DNA of 7,484 bases from an uncultured Clostridia bacterium (GTDB lineage Bacteria > Bacillota_A > Clostridia > TANB77 > CAG-508). Shown here piece by piece: positions 1 to 5,547 of the stretch (its first letter is position 1; the number at the start of each line of letters is the position of its first letter). The DNA is taken from contig CAQOYX010000076.1 in NCBI GenBank assembly GCA_948852375.1, forward strand, positions 1 through 7,484, written 5' to 3'. A program made the position numbers and the translations under genes. The notes below the pieces were generated by a model. That model searched no databases and was not told the DNA's origin. It worked only from the letters and a program-made list of their open reading frames with translations.

Positions 1-974
1 TGAATATTTTTAATAGTGAAAATCCTATTATTTTAAACAAATTTTTATATTATTTATCTAATGTTAAGCAATATTCTGTAAAAACAATTAGTGAATATCG
101 CTATGATTTACTACTATTTTTTAGATTCATAAAAAAATATTGCAAACTTATACCTAAAATAAGCGAATTTTCAAGTTCAATTTTATGTAATATTACAAAT
201 GATGAAATTATAGCTTTTTTAGTATATCTTAATGTTAACAGAAATTGTACAGCATATTCAAGAAGAAGAAAGATGTGTTCTATTAAAGCTTTCTATAAAT
301 GGTTGTTTACTTTTTGTCAGAATATGAGAATGTGTAATCCAGCTGAAAATCTACCATCACTACAGGGTATTGATACAATACCTAGGTATTTAACTTTAAA
401 CGAAACAAAAAAAATAATTGATGTTTTTAATATTAAAAATTCTAAAATGCCAATAAGAAATAATACTATTATTGCATTATTTCTAAATTGCGGTTTAAGA
501 GTTAGTGAATTAATTAACATAAGATTATGTGATTTGAATTTAAGTAATAGATGTTTTAAGGTTATTGGAAAAGGAAATAAGGAACGAATATGTTATTTAA
601 GTAATAACATGGTAAATAGGCTAAATACCTATATTAATTTTAGAAATAAAGAAAAAAAAATTATAGATGTTTATGAACCATTATTTTTAAGTTATCGTAA
701 AGGAAAACTATGTTCCAATACTGTTGAGGCTATTACTTCACAAGCATATGAATTAGCAGGAATAGGGTATAAAGGTTATACAACACATACATTAAGGCAT
801 ACAGCTGCAACAATTATGTATCAAAATAAACCTGATATATTACTGCTAAAAGAATTTTTAGGACATTCAAGTATTAAGTCTACAGAAATATATACTCATG
901 TTAATTCTGATAAGATTAAAGAAGCTGTTAATAAAAATCCTTTAAATAATTATATAAAAGAAAAAATTGCTTAA
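1..974 (+). CDS. XerC/XerD-type tyrosine recombinase (copy 1; first base of start codon outside window)
   Basis: Site-specific DNA strand exchange by a phage-integrase-family tyrosine recombinase. The frame is open from the first base: the window begins with 'tg' followed by codons N-I-F-N-S, so the start is almost certainly an ATG whose A lies just outside, giving 324 aa. The first in-frame ATG inside the window (273) would remove the N-terminal SAM-like core-binding domain (about residues 10-100, ending with SRRRKMCSIKAFYKW). In full-length numbering the catalytic residues are all present: R167 (NCGLRVSEL), K191 (GKGNKER), H263 and R266 (HTLRH), H289 (LGHSS) and nucleophile Y298 (EIYTHV). 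The R-to-K gap of 24 and the H-to-Y gap of 9 match XerD. It is paralogous to the recombinase at 1951. It could be a second Xer, a phase-variation invertase or a remnant of an integrated element; its target site is not identifiable here. Confidence 0.93.
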   Translation, partial: NIFNSENPIILNKFLYYLSNVKQYSVKTISEYRYDLLLFFRFIKKYCKLIPKISEFSSSILCNITNDEIIAFLVYLNVNRNCTAYSRRRKMCSIKAFYKWLFTFCQNMRMCNPAENLPSLQGIDTIPRYLTLNETKKIIDVFNIKNSKMPIRNNTIIALFLNCGLRVSELINIRLCDLNLSNRCFKVIGKGNKERICYLSNNMVNRLNTYINFRNKEKKIIDVYEPLFLSYRKGKLCSNTVEAITSQAYELAGIGYKGYTTHTLRHTAATIMYQNKPDILLLKEFLGHSSIKSTEIYTHVNSDKIKEAVNKNPLNNYIKEKIA

Positions 975-976
975 TT

Positions 977-983
977 GGAGGAA
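977..983 (+). promoter_or_regulatory. Ribosome binding site deciding the start of the 94-aa gene
   Basis: GGAGGAA begins 2 bp after the stop codon of recombinase 1 and ends 3 bp before ATG at 987 (5 bp from the GGAGG core). A TTG at 975 is in frame but would overlap this site, so ATG 987 is the better start. Confidence 0.85.
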
Positions 984-986
984 GTT

Positions 987-1271
987 ATGAAATTAGATTT
1001 TGATATTAATAATATAGAGAAAAGCGAAATTGAATTGATGAACTGTCAAATAGATTTAATTTTAAGGAGTCTAGAATTTTATTGCTATACATATAAATTT
1101 ATTTATCCAAGAATAGGCAAAAATGAAACAAAAGAAGAGAATTTAAGAATTTCATTGGTTCGTGATACATATCATCAAATTCTTAGTCAGTATTCTAAAA
1201 ATGCAGAATATAAAAATACCTCAAATGCTATATATAAAGGACTAGCTAATAATTTGCAAAATATTGCATAA
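987..1271 (+). CDS. Hypothetical 94-aa protein co-transcribed with recombinase 1
   Basis: I do not recognise this protein. It begins at ATG 987 behind a strong Shine-Dalgarno site, 12 bp after the recombinase stop, so it is very likely translated from the same mRNA. The product is small, mixed-charge and soluble-looking, with no signal peptide or membrane segment. The N-terminal half (MKLDFDINNIEKSEIELMNC) is acidic, the middle is rich in aromatic residues (FYCYTYKFIYPR), and the remainder (KEENLRISLVRDTYHQIL) is probably helical. No zinc-binding cysteine pairs or helix-turn-helix can be made out. The position next to an integrase suggests an accessory or directionality role, but that is inference only. 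Confidence is good that it is a gene and nil on function. Confidence 0.7.
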   Translation: MKLDFDINNIEKSEIELMNCQIDLILRSLEFYCYTYKFIYPRIGKNETKEENLRISLVRDTYHQILSQYSKNAEYKNTSNAIYKGLANNLQNIA

Positions 1272-1301
1272 TAGATTTTTAAAATTTTTTTAAAAATCTA
1301 T
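1271..1301. repeat. AT-rich inverted repeat after the 94-aa gene
   Basis: Arms ATAGATTTTTA (1271-1281) and TAAAAATCTAT (1291-1301) pair perfectly, and A/T pairs in the loop extend the stem to 14 bp. It starts at the last base of the stop codon, so it may end the recombinase 1 transcript, but it has no G/C in the upper stem and no following T-run. Its right arm touches the TTGACA at 1301, so an operator role is also possible. Confidence 0.5.
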
Positions 1302-1330
1302 TGACAAGTTTTGTTCATATATGATATTAA
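1301..1330 (+). promoter_or_regulatory. Possible sigma-A promoter with no obvious gene behind it
   Basis: A perfect -35 hexamer TTGACA lies at 1301-1306. Candidate -10 elements are weak or badly spaced: TATTAA at 1325-1330 with an 18-bp spacer, or TATGAT at 1320-1325 with only 13 bp. The nearest + strand gene is 620 bp away, so a transcript would be a non-coding RNA or a long leader for recombinase 2. Confidence 0.3.
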
Positions 1331-1507
1331 TATTGTTAGTTTAAGAAATGTAAAAAATTAAAGTATATTTTCAGCTTAACTTAACTATTAATTTCATATA
1401 TACATGGGAGATATGCAGTATCTTTATATTTTATAAAAATATAACATTGCACAAAAGAAAAGTTTTGTCTAATGTAGAATAGGAATAAAAATAAAACTAT
1501 ATAAATC

Positions 1508-1614
1508 TTGTTATTCCTTGCCATTATCCTGCTTCGGCTTATTATTCTAACAACTTCTACACTAACGCTTCGCATTAAGTTACTGTAATTGCTCATTATT
1601 CGCAAACAGTAACT
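1508..1614 (-). other. Cluster of potential RNA hairpins (possible structured element)
   Basis: Read on the minus strand, three stem-loops follow each other. First is AGTTACTGT / ACAGTAACT (arms 1606-1614 and 1578-1586), with an inner TTGC/GCAA stem (1602-1605 and 1589-1592). Second is the short hairpin AATGC-GAA-GCGTT near 1563-1575. Third is TTGTTA / TAACAA (1548-1553 and 1508-1513) enclosing a GCC/GGC pairing. I do not recognise an RNA family. A degraded REP-like or mobile element remnant is an equally good reading. Confidence 0.35.
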
Positions 1615-1623
1615 AAAAAAACT

Positions 1624-1637
1624 TAAAATCGATTTTA
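1624..1637. repeat. 14-bp perfect palindrome TAAAATCGATTTTA with a degenerate copy at 1763-1776
   Basis: The 14-mer is its own reverse complement. The 16-bp unit CTTAAAATCGATTTTA (1622-1637) recurs as CTTAAAATTGATTTTT (1761-1776), matching at 14 of 16 positions in direct orientation with starts 139 bp apart. A dimeric regulator or the recombinase could bind such sites, though chance is not excluded in AT-rich DNA. Confidence 0.4.
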
Positions 1638-1899
1638 GAGCTTCATTATTTTTGATTATTCCTGGTTAGATTATTTTATTAAAATTTCCTAAATCCTTAT
1701 ATTTCAATATTTTGCTTGATTTTATAGACAACAAACTATATGTCTAATTTTTAAAAACGGCTTAAAATTGATTTTTGTGCGTCACTTCGTCACTTTTTTT
1801 GCAATTTTAGTAAACCACATATATTAAGCATATTTGTTGCAGTATAAGTTCTTAATTTTTATATTTTTTTATTTAACACTGTATAAAATTTTTTTCTTT

Positions 1900-1910
1900 T
1901 GATATATAAT
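1900..1910 (+). promoter_or_regulatory. Extended -10 promoter for recombinase 2
   Basis: TGATATATAAT contains TGA directly before TATATA (extended -10, 1900-1908) and also a consensus TATAAT at 1905-1910. It lies 41 bp before the start codon. The -35 region is poor, which an extended -10 can compensate for. Confidence 0.5.
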
Positions 1911-1950
1911 ATTTTGTATATAGAAAATCACAATATTAGGAGGTAAGTTT

Positions 1951-2925
1951 ATGATTAATAGAGATGATAATCCAGATTATTTAAATTCATTTTTAGATTA
2001 TAGTATAACTATACTTAATAAATCACCTAATTCAATAAAAGAATATAATTATGATTTAGCTACTTTCTTAAAGTATATTAAGATACGCTATGGACTTACA
2101 AATGAAACAGATTTTTCTAAAATTATAATAAAAGATGTTGATTTAGATATAATAAAGAAAATTACTTTAGATGACATTCATGCTTTTATATCATATCTTG
2201 CAACTGAACTACGAAGCAAATCGGCAACAAGAGCAAGGAAAGTATCTAGTATACGTATTTTCTTTAAGTATTTATCTGCTAAAGCAGGGTTAATCGAAAT
2301 AAATCCTGCACAAAATTTAGAAACTCCAAAAATTGAAAAGCGTGTACCTAAGTACCTTACATTAGATGATAGTAAAAAACTTTTATCTGTTGCAGGTCAT
2401 GAAGATAATAGAAATAATGAAAGAGACTATGCTATTACTACTTTATTTTTAAATTGTGGTATGCGTCTTTCTGAATTAGTTAATATCAATATAAAAGATA
2501 TTAAGTTTGATGATTGTAAAATGACAGTTATTGGTAAAGGTAATAAGGAACGTACTATATATTTAAATAATGCGTGTATGAAAGCAATTACGGAATATTT
2601 ACAAATACGTCCAAAAGAAGGAATAAACTACAATTCCAAAGATGCCTTATTTTTAAGTGAAAGACGTGAACGTATTAGTAATAGAACTGTTCAATATATT
2701 ATAAAAAATGAACTAAGAAAAGCTGGACTTGATACAAATAAATATTCTGTTCATAAACTTCGTCATACAGCTGCAACTCTTATGTATCAATATGGAAATG
2801 TGGACATACGTGCTTTACAGGAATTACTCGGACATGCTAGTATTTCTACTACTGAAATATATACACATGTTGAGAATGAAAGAGTTCGTAATGCTGTTGA
2901 AAGTAACCCATTGGCTAATTTATAA
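1951..2925 (+). CDS. XerC/XerD-type tyrosine recombinase (copy 2)
   Basis: A complete 324-aa phage-integrase-family recombinase. ATG 1951 is preceded by AGGAGG (1938-1943) at 7 bp. The N-terminal SAM-like core-binding domain spans about residues 10-115 (SPNSIKEYNYDL, then KSATRARKVSSIRIFFKYL). The catalytic domain carries R172 (NCGMRLSEL), K196 (GKGNKER), H268 and R271 (HKLRH), H295 (LGHAS) and nucleophile Y304 (EIYTHV), with spacing as in XerC/XerD. Its length and lack of extra domains fit the Xer group that resolves chromosome dimers rather than a large phage integrase. The neighbouring SOS-type LysM gene resembles the Bacillus arrangement in which a recombinase gene sits next to yneA, although that one is a serine resolvase. 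It is paralogous to copy 1, with near-identical catalytic motifs but divergent N-termini. It uses more G/C-ending codons than copy 1. Confidence 0.95.
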   Translation: MINRDDNPDYLNSFLDYSITILNKSPNSIKEYNYDLATFLKYIKIRYGLTNETDFSKIIIKDVDLDIIKKITLDDIHAFISYLATELRSKSATRARKVSSIRIFFKYLSAKAGLIEINPAQNLETPKIEKRVPKYLTLDDSKKLLSVAGHEDNRNNERDYAITTLFLNCGMRLSELVNINIKDIKFDDCKMTVIGKGNKERTIYLNNACMKAITEYLQIRPKEGINYNSKDALFLSERRERISNRTVQYIIKNELRKAGLDTNKYSVHKLRHTAATLMYQYGNVDIRALQELLGHASISTTEIYTHVENERVRNAVESNPLANL

Positions 2926-2996
2926 AGTAACTTTTTATCCATTATCTAAAACTTTTTGTGATTAAAATTTCTTTTTTATATCCTATATAATTATAA

Positions 2997-3043
2997 TTTA
3001 GGTCGCATGTGTTTCCATGCGACCAGCCCTACAATCCCCTAAA
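2997..3043. repeat. REP-like interspersed palindrome between convergent genes
   Basis: A 9-bp perfect stem GGTCGCATG / CATGCGACC (3001-3009 and 3016-3024) with a 6-nt loop is followed by AGCCCTACAATCCCCTAAA. The outer hexamers TTTAGG (2997-3002) and CCTAAA (3038-3043) are also inverted. Read on the minus strand it is GATTGTAGGGCTGGTCGC-loop-GCGACC, resembling GTAGGG-headed palindromic repeats known in Clostridia. It is far more G/C-rich than its surroundings. It has no T-run on either side, so it is a weak terminator at best, although it lies between the converging ends of recombinase 2 and the LysM gene. Confidence 0.6.
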
Positions 3044-3057
3044 TAAATTTTATATAT

Positions 3058-3354
3058 TTATATGTTAGGTACAATTAATTGTTGACCTACAGATAAATCA
3101 CTATTAGCTAATTTATTCACTTCTTTTATTTTATTAACAATATATCTTATATCCTTATTTTCATAATATAAATTGCTATTTTTTTCTTCTTTAGCAATAC
3201 TCCATAAGGTATCTCCATTTGATACATAAACTGTTTTATAATTAGTATCAGTATGTGAAAAACTTCTACCTCCTATCCATAAACTAATACATATAATTAT
3301 TCCAAATATAATTAAAATACTTTTAACAAATTTTGATACATTCACTATTTTCAT
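3058..3354 (-). CDS. yneA: Membrane-anchored LysM protein, YneA-type SOS cell-division inhibitor candidate
   Basis: A 98-aa protein with a short N-terminus, one membrane segment (about residues 9-29, KFVKSILIIFGIIICISLWI) and an extracellular LysM domain (about 40-97) that begins KTVYVSNGDTLWSIA and ends GQQLIVPNI. LysM binds peptidoglycan. This architecture and size are those of YneA, which delays septation during the SOS response in Bacillus. The start ATG (3352-3354) lies 8 bp from an AGGAGG site (complement of 3363-3368). SOS control is supported by a LexA-type operator lying exactly in the promoter spacer. In Bacillus yneA is divergent from lexA; no lexA gene is present in this window. 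The name rests on architecture plus operator, so a generic LysM protein is the fallback. Confidence 0.85.
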   Translation of the reverse strand: MKIVNVSKFVKSILIIFGIIICISLWIGGRSFSHTDTNYKTVYVSNGDTLWSIAKEEKNSNLYYENKDIRYIVNKIKEVNKLANSDLSVGQQLIVPNI

Positions 3355-3430
3355 TTCACTTTCCTCCTAATTATTTATTCTATTAATATTTCTAAACATC
3401 TTTACGAACATTTATTTTGTTTATAGTTAT

Positions 3431-3459
3431 ATTATAATAGAACAAAAGTTCTTTGTCAA
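3431..3459 (-). promoter_or_regulatory. Consensus sigma-A promoter of the LysM gene
   Basis: On the minus strand a perfect -35 TTGACA (complement of 3454-3459) and a perfect -10 TATAAT (complement of 3431-3436) are separated by exactly 17 bp. Such an unusually strong promoter is typical of genes held off by a repressor. Confidence 0.9.
3439..3452. promoter_or_regulatory. LexA (SOS) operator within the promoter spacer
   Basis: AGAACAAAAGTTCT has perfectly inverted AGAAC/GTTCT half-sites and fits the Gram-positive LexA/DinR pattern GAAC-N4-GTTC. It fills 14 of the 17 bp between the -35 and -10 hexamers, so bound LexA would block RNA polymerase directly. A lone CGAAC half-site lies near 3404-3408. 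Confidence 0.82.
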
Positions 3460-3509
3460 TAGTTTTTTTAAAAAAGTGAAAAAATGTTTGCTTTTTGCTT
3501 TCGAGTTAG

Positions 3510-3540
3510 AAAAATCCGCAAGCTATAAGGCTGTTGCGGA
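3510..3540 (-). terminator. Rho-independent terminator of dpaB
   Basis: On the minus strand, 8 bp after the dpaB stop codon, arms TCCGCAA and TTGCGGA (complement of 3534-3540 and 3515-3521) form a 7-bp G/C-containing stem with a 12-nt loop. It is followed directly by TTTTT (complement of 3510-3514). Confidence 0.75.
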
Positions 3541-3548
3541 CTTTATAT

Positions 3549-4128
3549 TCACAATAGAATTGGTTGGATTTGTTCTTTATCTAGTGCACATTCTAATGTT
3601 TTTATAATGTATTCAGTATCAAATACTAATGAACGTGGTTTTGTTATTGGATTATCTTGTCTTAGTGGAACAAAAAAATAATTGTTTCTATTTAATAGAG
3701 TTCCTATATTACACGCATTACCGCTTAGTGCATCATTTGTAGATACAGCAATTACTAATGCATTATTATTTCTTAAATGTGATTTTGCAGCCATTGTAAC
3801 CGGAGTATCTGTTATTCCATTTACTAATTTTGCAATAGTATTTCCTGTACATGGTGCAATTATCATAATATCAGTCATTTTCTTAGGTCCGAATTGGTTC
3901 TGCATCTGGAATTGTATGAATAATTTTTTTGCCTGTTATTTCTTCTATTTCCTGAATAAAATCTTTAGCTTTACCAAATTTTGTATCTAAATTGTAAGCA
4001 TTAAAAGACATAATTGGTATAACCTCTGCTCCCTCTTTAATGATTTCTTTTATTTTAGGAATGGTGCTTTTAAATGTACAAAAAGAACCAGTCATAGCAA
4101 AACCGACCTTTTTACCATCTAATTTCAA
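3549..4128 (-). CDS. dpaB: Dipicolinate synthase subunit B (DpaB/SpoVFB), interrupted by a +1 frameshift
   Basis: DpaB is the flavoprotein-family subunit that, with DpaA, oxidises dihydrodipicolinate to dipicolinic acid in the sporulation mother cell. The 5' part (4128 to about 3892, 79 codons) starts KLDGKKVGFAMTGSFCTF, a Rossmann-like nucleotide-binding loop, and runs to IPDAEPI. The 3' part continues in the +1 frame as GPKKMTDIMIIAPCTGN, TMAAKSHLRN, VAVSTNDALSGN and FVPLRQDNP, typical of the family's C-terminal half. In the zero frame, AUU is followed by CGG-ACC-UAA, a premature stop. Omitting one C (plus-strand 3891) gives EPI-GPKK and a 192-aa protein, close to the roughly 200 aa usual for SpoVFB, with no other lesion. 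The start is TTG (4126-4128), 10 bp from AGGAGG (complement of 4139-4144). The usual partner gene dpaA is not adjacent. It may be a pseudogene, a recoded gene or a sequence error. Confidence 0.9.
3888..3894 (-). other. +1 frameshift site AUU-CGG-A in dpaB
   Basis: Minus-strand reading: AUU (3892-3894), then C (3891), then GGA (3888-3890). The zero frame enters CGG ACC UAA and stops; the +1 frame continues as Gly-Pro-Lys-Lys, matching the family. The lesion therefore lies within a few bases here, and the extra base is most simply the C. Confidence 0.85.
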
Positions 4129-4138
4129 AATGTTTACG

Positions 4139-4144
4139 CCTCCT
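4139..4144 (-). promoter_or_regulatory. Ribosome binding site supporting the TTG start of dpaB
   Basis: AGGAGG on the minus strand, 10 bp before TTG at 4126-4128. No ATG in the correct frame lies near it, and translation from the TTG gives the expected family N-terminus. Confidence 0.7.
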
Positions 4145-4156
4145 CTCTTTTGTTTT

Positions 4157-4184
4157 CTTATAATATATTATGAAATTATGTAAA
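4157..4184 (-). promoter_or_regulatory. Candidate promoter of dpaB (sigma type unclear)
   Basis: Two overlapping readings exist on the minus strand. A sigma-A-like pair is TTTACA (complement of 4179-4184) and TATAAG (complement of 4157-4162) with a 16-bp spacer. A sporulation-type -10, CATAATATA (complement of 4164-4172), fits the CATAnnnTA pattern of mother-cell sigma-K promoters, which drive dpaAB in Bacillus. No good matching -35 AC motif is seen for the latter. Confidence 0.35.
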
Positions 4185-4224
4185 TTTTGCTACATGGTTC
4201 AAAATTTGTTTATATAATTGTTTA

Positions 4225-4250
4225 AGGGGAACATATTGCTACATTCCCCT
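4225..4250 (-). terminator. Hairpin downstream of the HD-domain gene
   Basis: AGGGGAA (4225-4231) and TTCCCCT (4244-4250) form a 7-bp G/C-rich stem with a 12-nt loop, starting 12 bp after the stop codon of the HD gene. The minus-strand 3' flank (TTAAACAATT) has no good T-run. The plus-strand flank (AATTTTT) is better, but no + gene ends here, so termination is likely but inefficient. Confidence 0.5.
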
Positions 4251-4262
4251 AATTTTTACATG

Positions 4263-5405
4263 TCATAGATTTAATTTTTCAGCATATTCAACAAAATAAT
4301 TGTAAAGTTCCTTACAAGCAGGTGTTAATAGCACTTCTCCTAAATTAATTTTTTCTAATCTTTTATTCATTGCTTCTAAAAAATACTTATCTCTGCACCC
4401 TGCGATATATTGTCTCCAACATTCGCTGTCCGCCGACAAGTAATCTGCTCCCTTTATCAGTCTTTTAAATTCTACATTTGTTTCATCCTCAAACATTGCT
4501 TCTTGTAGTTTTGTTGCAAGAAATTTTGGAACAACATTGTATAATTCCTGTATTAACATTCTTCTTTCATATTCTTCAGTTGCTGCCCTAAAACTAGGAA
4601 TTCTGTCCTTTATAGGTGATGGTATATCTGTAGTCCAAGTTTCTGCTACATCATGGAAAATGCCCATAAAGAACATTTTTGAAGCAAGAATCTCGTCTTC
4701 ATGATTTTCTTCTAAAGACATAAAATATGCAAACATTGCTGTATCAAACAAATGCCCTAATACTGGACATTCTACTAAGTAGGTTTGTACAGACCATCTG
4801 TTTTTGTTCCTTAAAGTAGAAATTTTTTCAAGTGCCTGAAAGATTGAACCCTTAGGGTTAGAAATTTCAGAAACACCTGGCATATTTTTAAATTCTTCTA
4901 AAGATTCACTTATCTGCTGAGTTTTAACACCAAATTCTACAGGATCAATCTTATTTCTGTTTTCCATGAGTTCAATATAGGTAGCAATTTTTATTGCGGC
5001 TCTATAAATTTTTAGTTCATCTGTTCCAATTCCTTCATAAAGAAATTCCGCAAATTCCTTGTTTGTATTTTCTACAATGATTTCTTTTGTAACATCATAA
5101 AATACACTCTTAGAAATGTTTCCAATACAACAAATCTCGTTAAGGATGTGTTCTGGAGTGTCAAAATACACATATGCTTTCTGGAAAGCACGGTAAAGTG
5201 CAATTTTAGGAAATCTTTCCCAATGTACAGTTCTGCCACTTTTTTCCGAATACACAGCAAGTATATATGTTACAATGTTGTTTAACCCTTGCTTTGCAAG
5301 CTCATTGTATTTGTCCTCACTTACAAAGGACGTCCATCTCCGCAAATTGCAAAGACGTAAAAACAGGTCGTTTGTTGCTTTAAGAACTTTTAAATCCACT
5401 TTCAT
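4263..5405 (-). CDS. HD-domain phosphohydrolase (YfbR-type 5'-nucleotidase domain) with a degenerate N-terminal HD domain
   Basis: A 380-aa cytoplasmic protein. The C-terminal half (about 195-350) has the full YfbR signature: R203-W204, then H218 14 residues later (GHLFDTAMFA), H251-D252 with E255 and D260 (FHDVAETWTTDIPSPIK), and D321 (KGADYLSADSECW). The spacings match YfbR, which removes phosphate from deoxynucleoside monophosphates. The N-terminal half (about 12-172) has the same outline (LCNLRRW at 18-24; ALYRAFQKAYVYFDTPEHI at 69-87; IYRAAIKIATYIELMEN at 133-149), but the metal-ligand positions are replaced (K38, R72-A73, I138). It is therefore probably a catalytically dead duplicate used for structure or regulation. 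E. coli YfbR is about 200 aa, so this is roughly double. ATG 5403-5405 follows AAAGGAGG at 10 bp. Codon 22 is an in-frame CGG (complement of 5340-5342), the only one in the window not at a frameshift. Substrate is inferred from the family only. Confidence 0.88.
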   Translation of the reverse strand: MKVDLKVLKATNDLFLRLCNLRRWTSFVSEDKYNELAKQGLNNIVTYILAVYSEKSGRTVHWERFPKIALYRAFQKAYVYFDTPEHILNEICCIGNISKSVFYDVTKEIIVENTNKEFAEFLYEGIGTDELKIYRAAIKIATYIELMENRNKIDPVEFGVKTQQISESLEEFKNMPGVSEISNPKGSIFQALEKISTLRNKNRWSVQTYLVECPVLGHLFDTAMFAYFMSLEENHEDEILASKMFFMGIFHDVAETWTTDIPSPIKDRIPSFRAATEEYERRMLIQELYNVVPKFLATKLQEAMFEDETNVEFKRLIKGADYLSADSECWRQYIAGCRDKYFLEAMNKRLEKINLGEVLLTPACKELYNYFVEYAEKLNL

Positions 5406-5488
5406 ATAAAATTTTCCTCCTTTAAAATTGTTGTCTCCTGCTCAAATTTACTGTCACGCAAAGAAGACTGAATTAAGTTTACAAAAAT

Positions 5489-5518
5489 ATTATAACACAA
5501 GTTTATGTTAATTGTAAA
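5489..5518 (-). promoter_or_regulatory. Promoter of the HD-domain gene
   Basis: On the minus strand, -35 TTTACA (complement of 5513-5518) is followed after 18 bp by an extended -10, TG-T-TATAAT (TATAAT is the complement of 5489-5494). The leader to the ATG would be about 75 nt. The ribosome site AAAGGAGG is the complement of 5416-5423. Confidence 0.75.
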
Positions 5519-5547
5519 TATAAATTGGTTATTTTTATGCAAGTATA

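Larger units (their letters stand above)
1272..1950. other. Long non-coding interval between the two recombinases
   Basis: No convincing coding region on either strand. The interval holds the inverted repeat at 1271-1301, a lone TTGACA, a cluster of hairpins at 1508-1614, a 14-bp perfect palindrome with a degenerate second copy, a tandem 8-bp repeat (CGTCACTT twice, 1780-1795), a short inverted repeat TAGACA/TGTCTA (1725-1730 and 1741-1746), and finally the promoter and ribosome site of recombinase 2. The stretch 1500-1620 is visibly richer in G/C than the rest. Confidence 0.6.

Noticed and set aside
317..520. 67-codon minus-strand frame inside recombinase 1
   Set aside because: Antisense shadow of a clearly functional gene, with no ribosome binding site.
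1381..1605. 74-codon minus-strand reading frame with a hydrophobic middle (IVLFLFLFYI)
   Set aside because: It starts with TTG, has no ribosome binding site, begins inside the main hairpin, and its hydrophobicity reflects A/T-rich codons. No family resemblance is seen.
1780..1795. Tandem repeat CGTCACTT x2 as the beginning of a CRISPR or iteron array
   Set aside because: Only two 8-bp copies, with no further units or spacer regularity.
2729..2965. 78-codon plus-strand frame overlapping the end of recombinase 2
   Set aside because: Out-of-frame shadow of the conserved catalytic domain, with no ribosome binding site.
2979..3000. Possible dif-like Xer site (TCCTATATAATTATAATTTA)
   Set aside because: Only part of the Gram-positive dif left arm matches and the right arm does not; chance similarity in AT-rich DNA is likely.
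3883..3888. Stop-codon-dependent +1 shift in dpaB at ACC-UAA-G, as in prfB
   Set aside because: Shifting at the stop would give EPI-R-T-KK instead of the family EPI-GPKK, and the tRNA for ACC could not re-pair well on CCU. A shift at C-GGA fits better.
3682..3990. 102-codon plus-strand frame over dpaB
   Set aside because: Antisense to the conserved DpaB coding sequence; its hydrophobic look comes from the complementary strand of A/T-rich codons.
5072..5260. 62-codon minus-strand frame inside the HD gene
   Set aside because: Alternative-frame shadow with no supporting start site.
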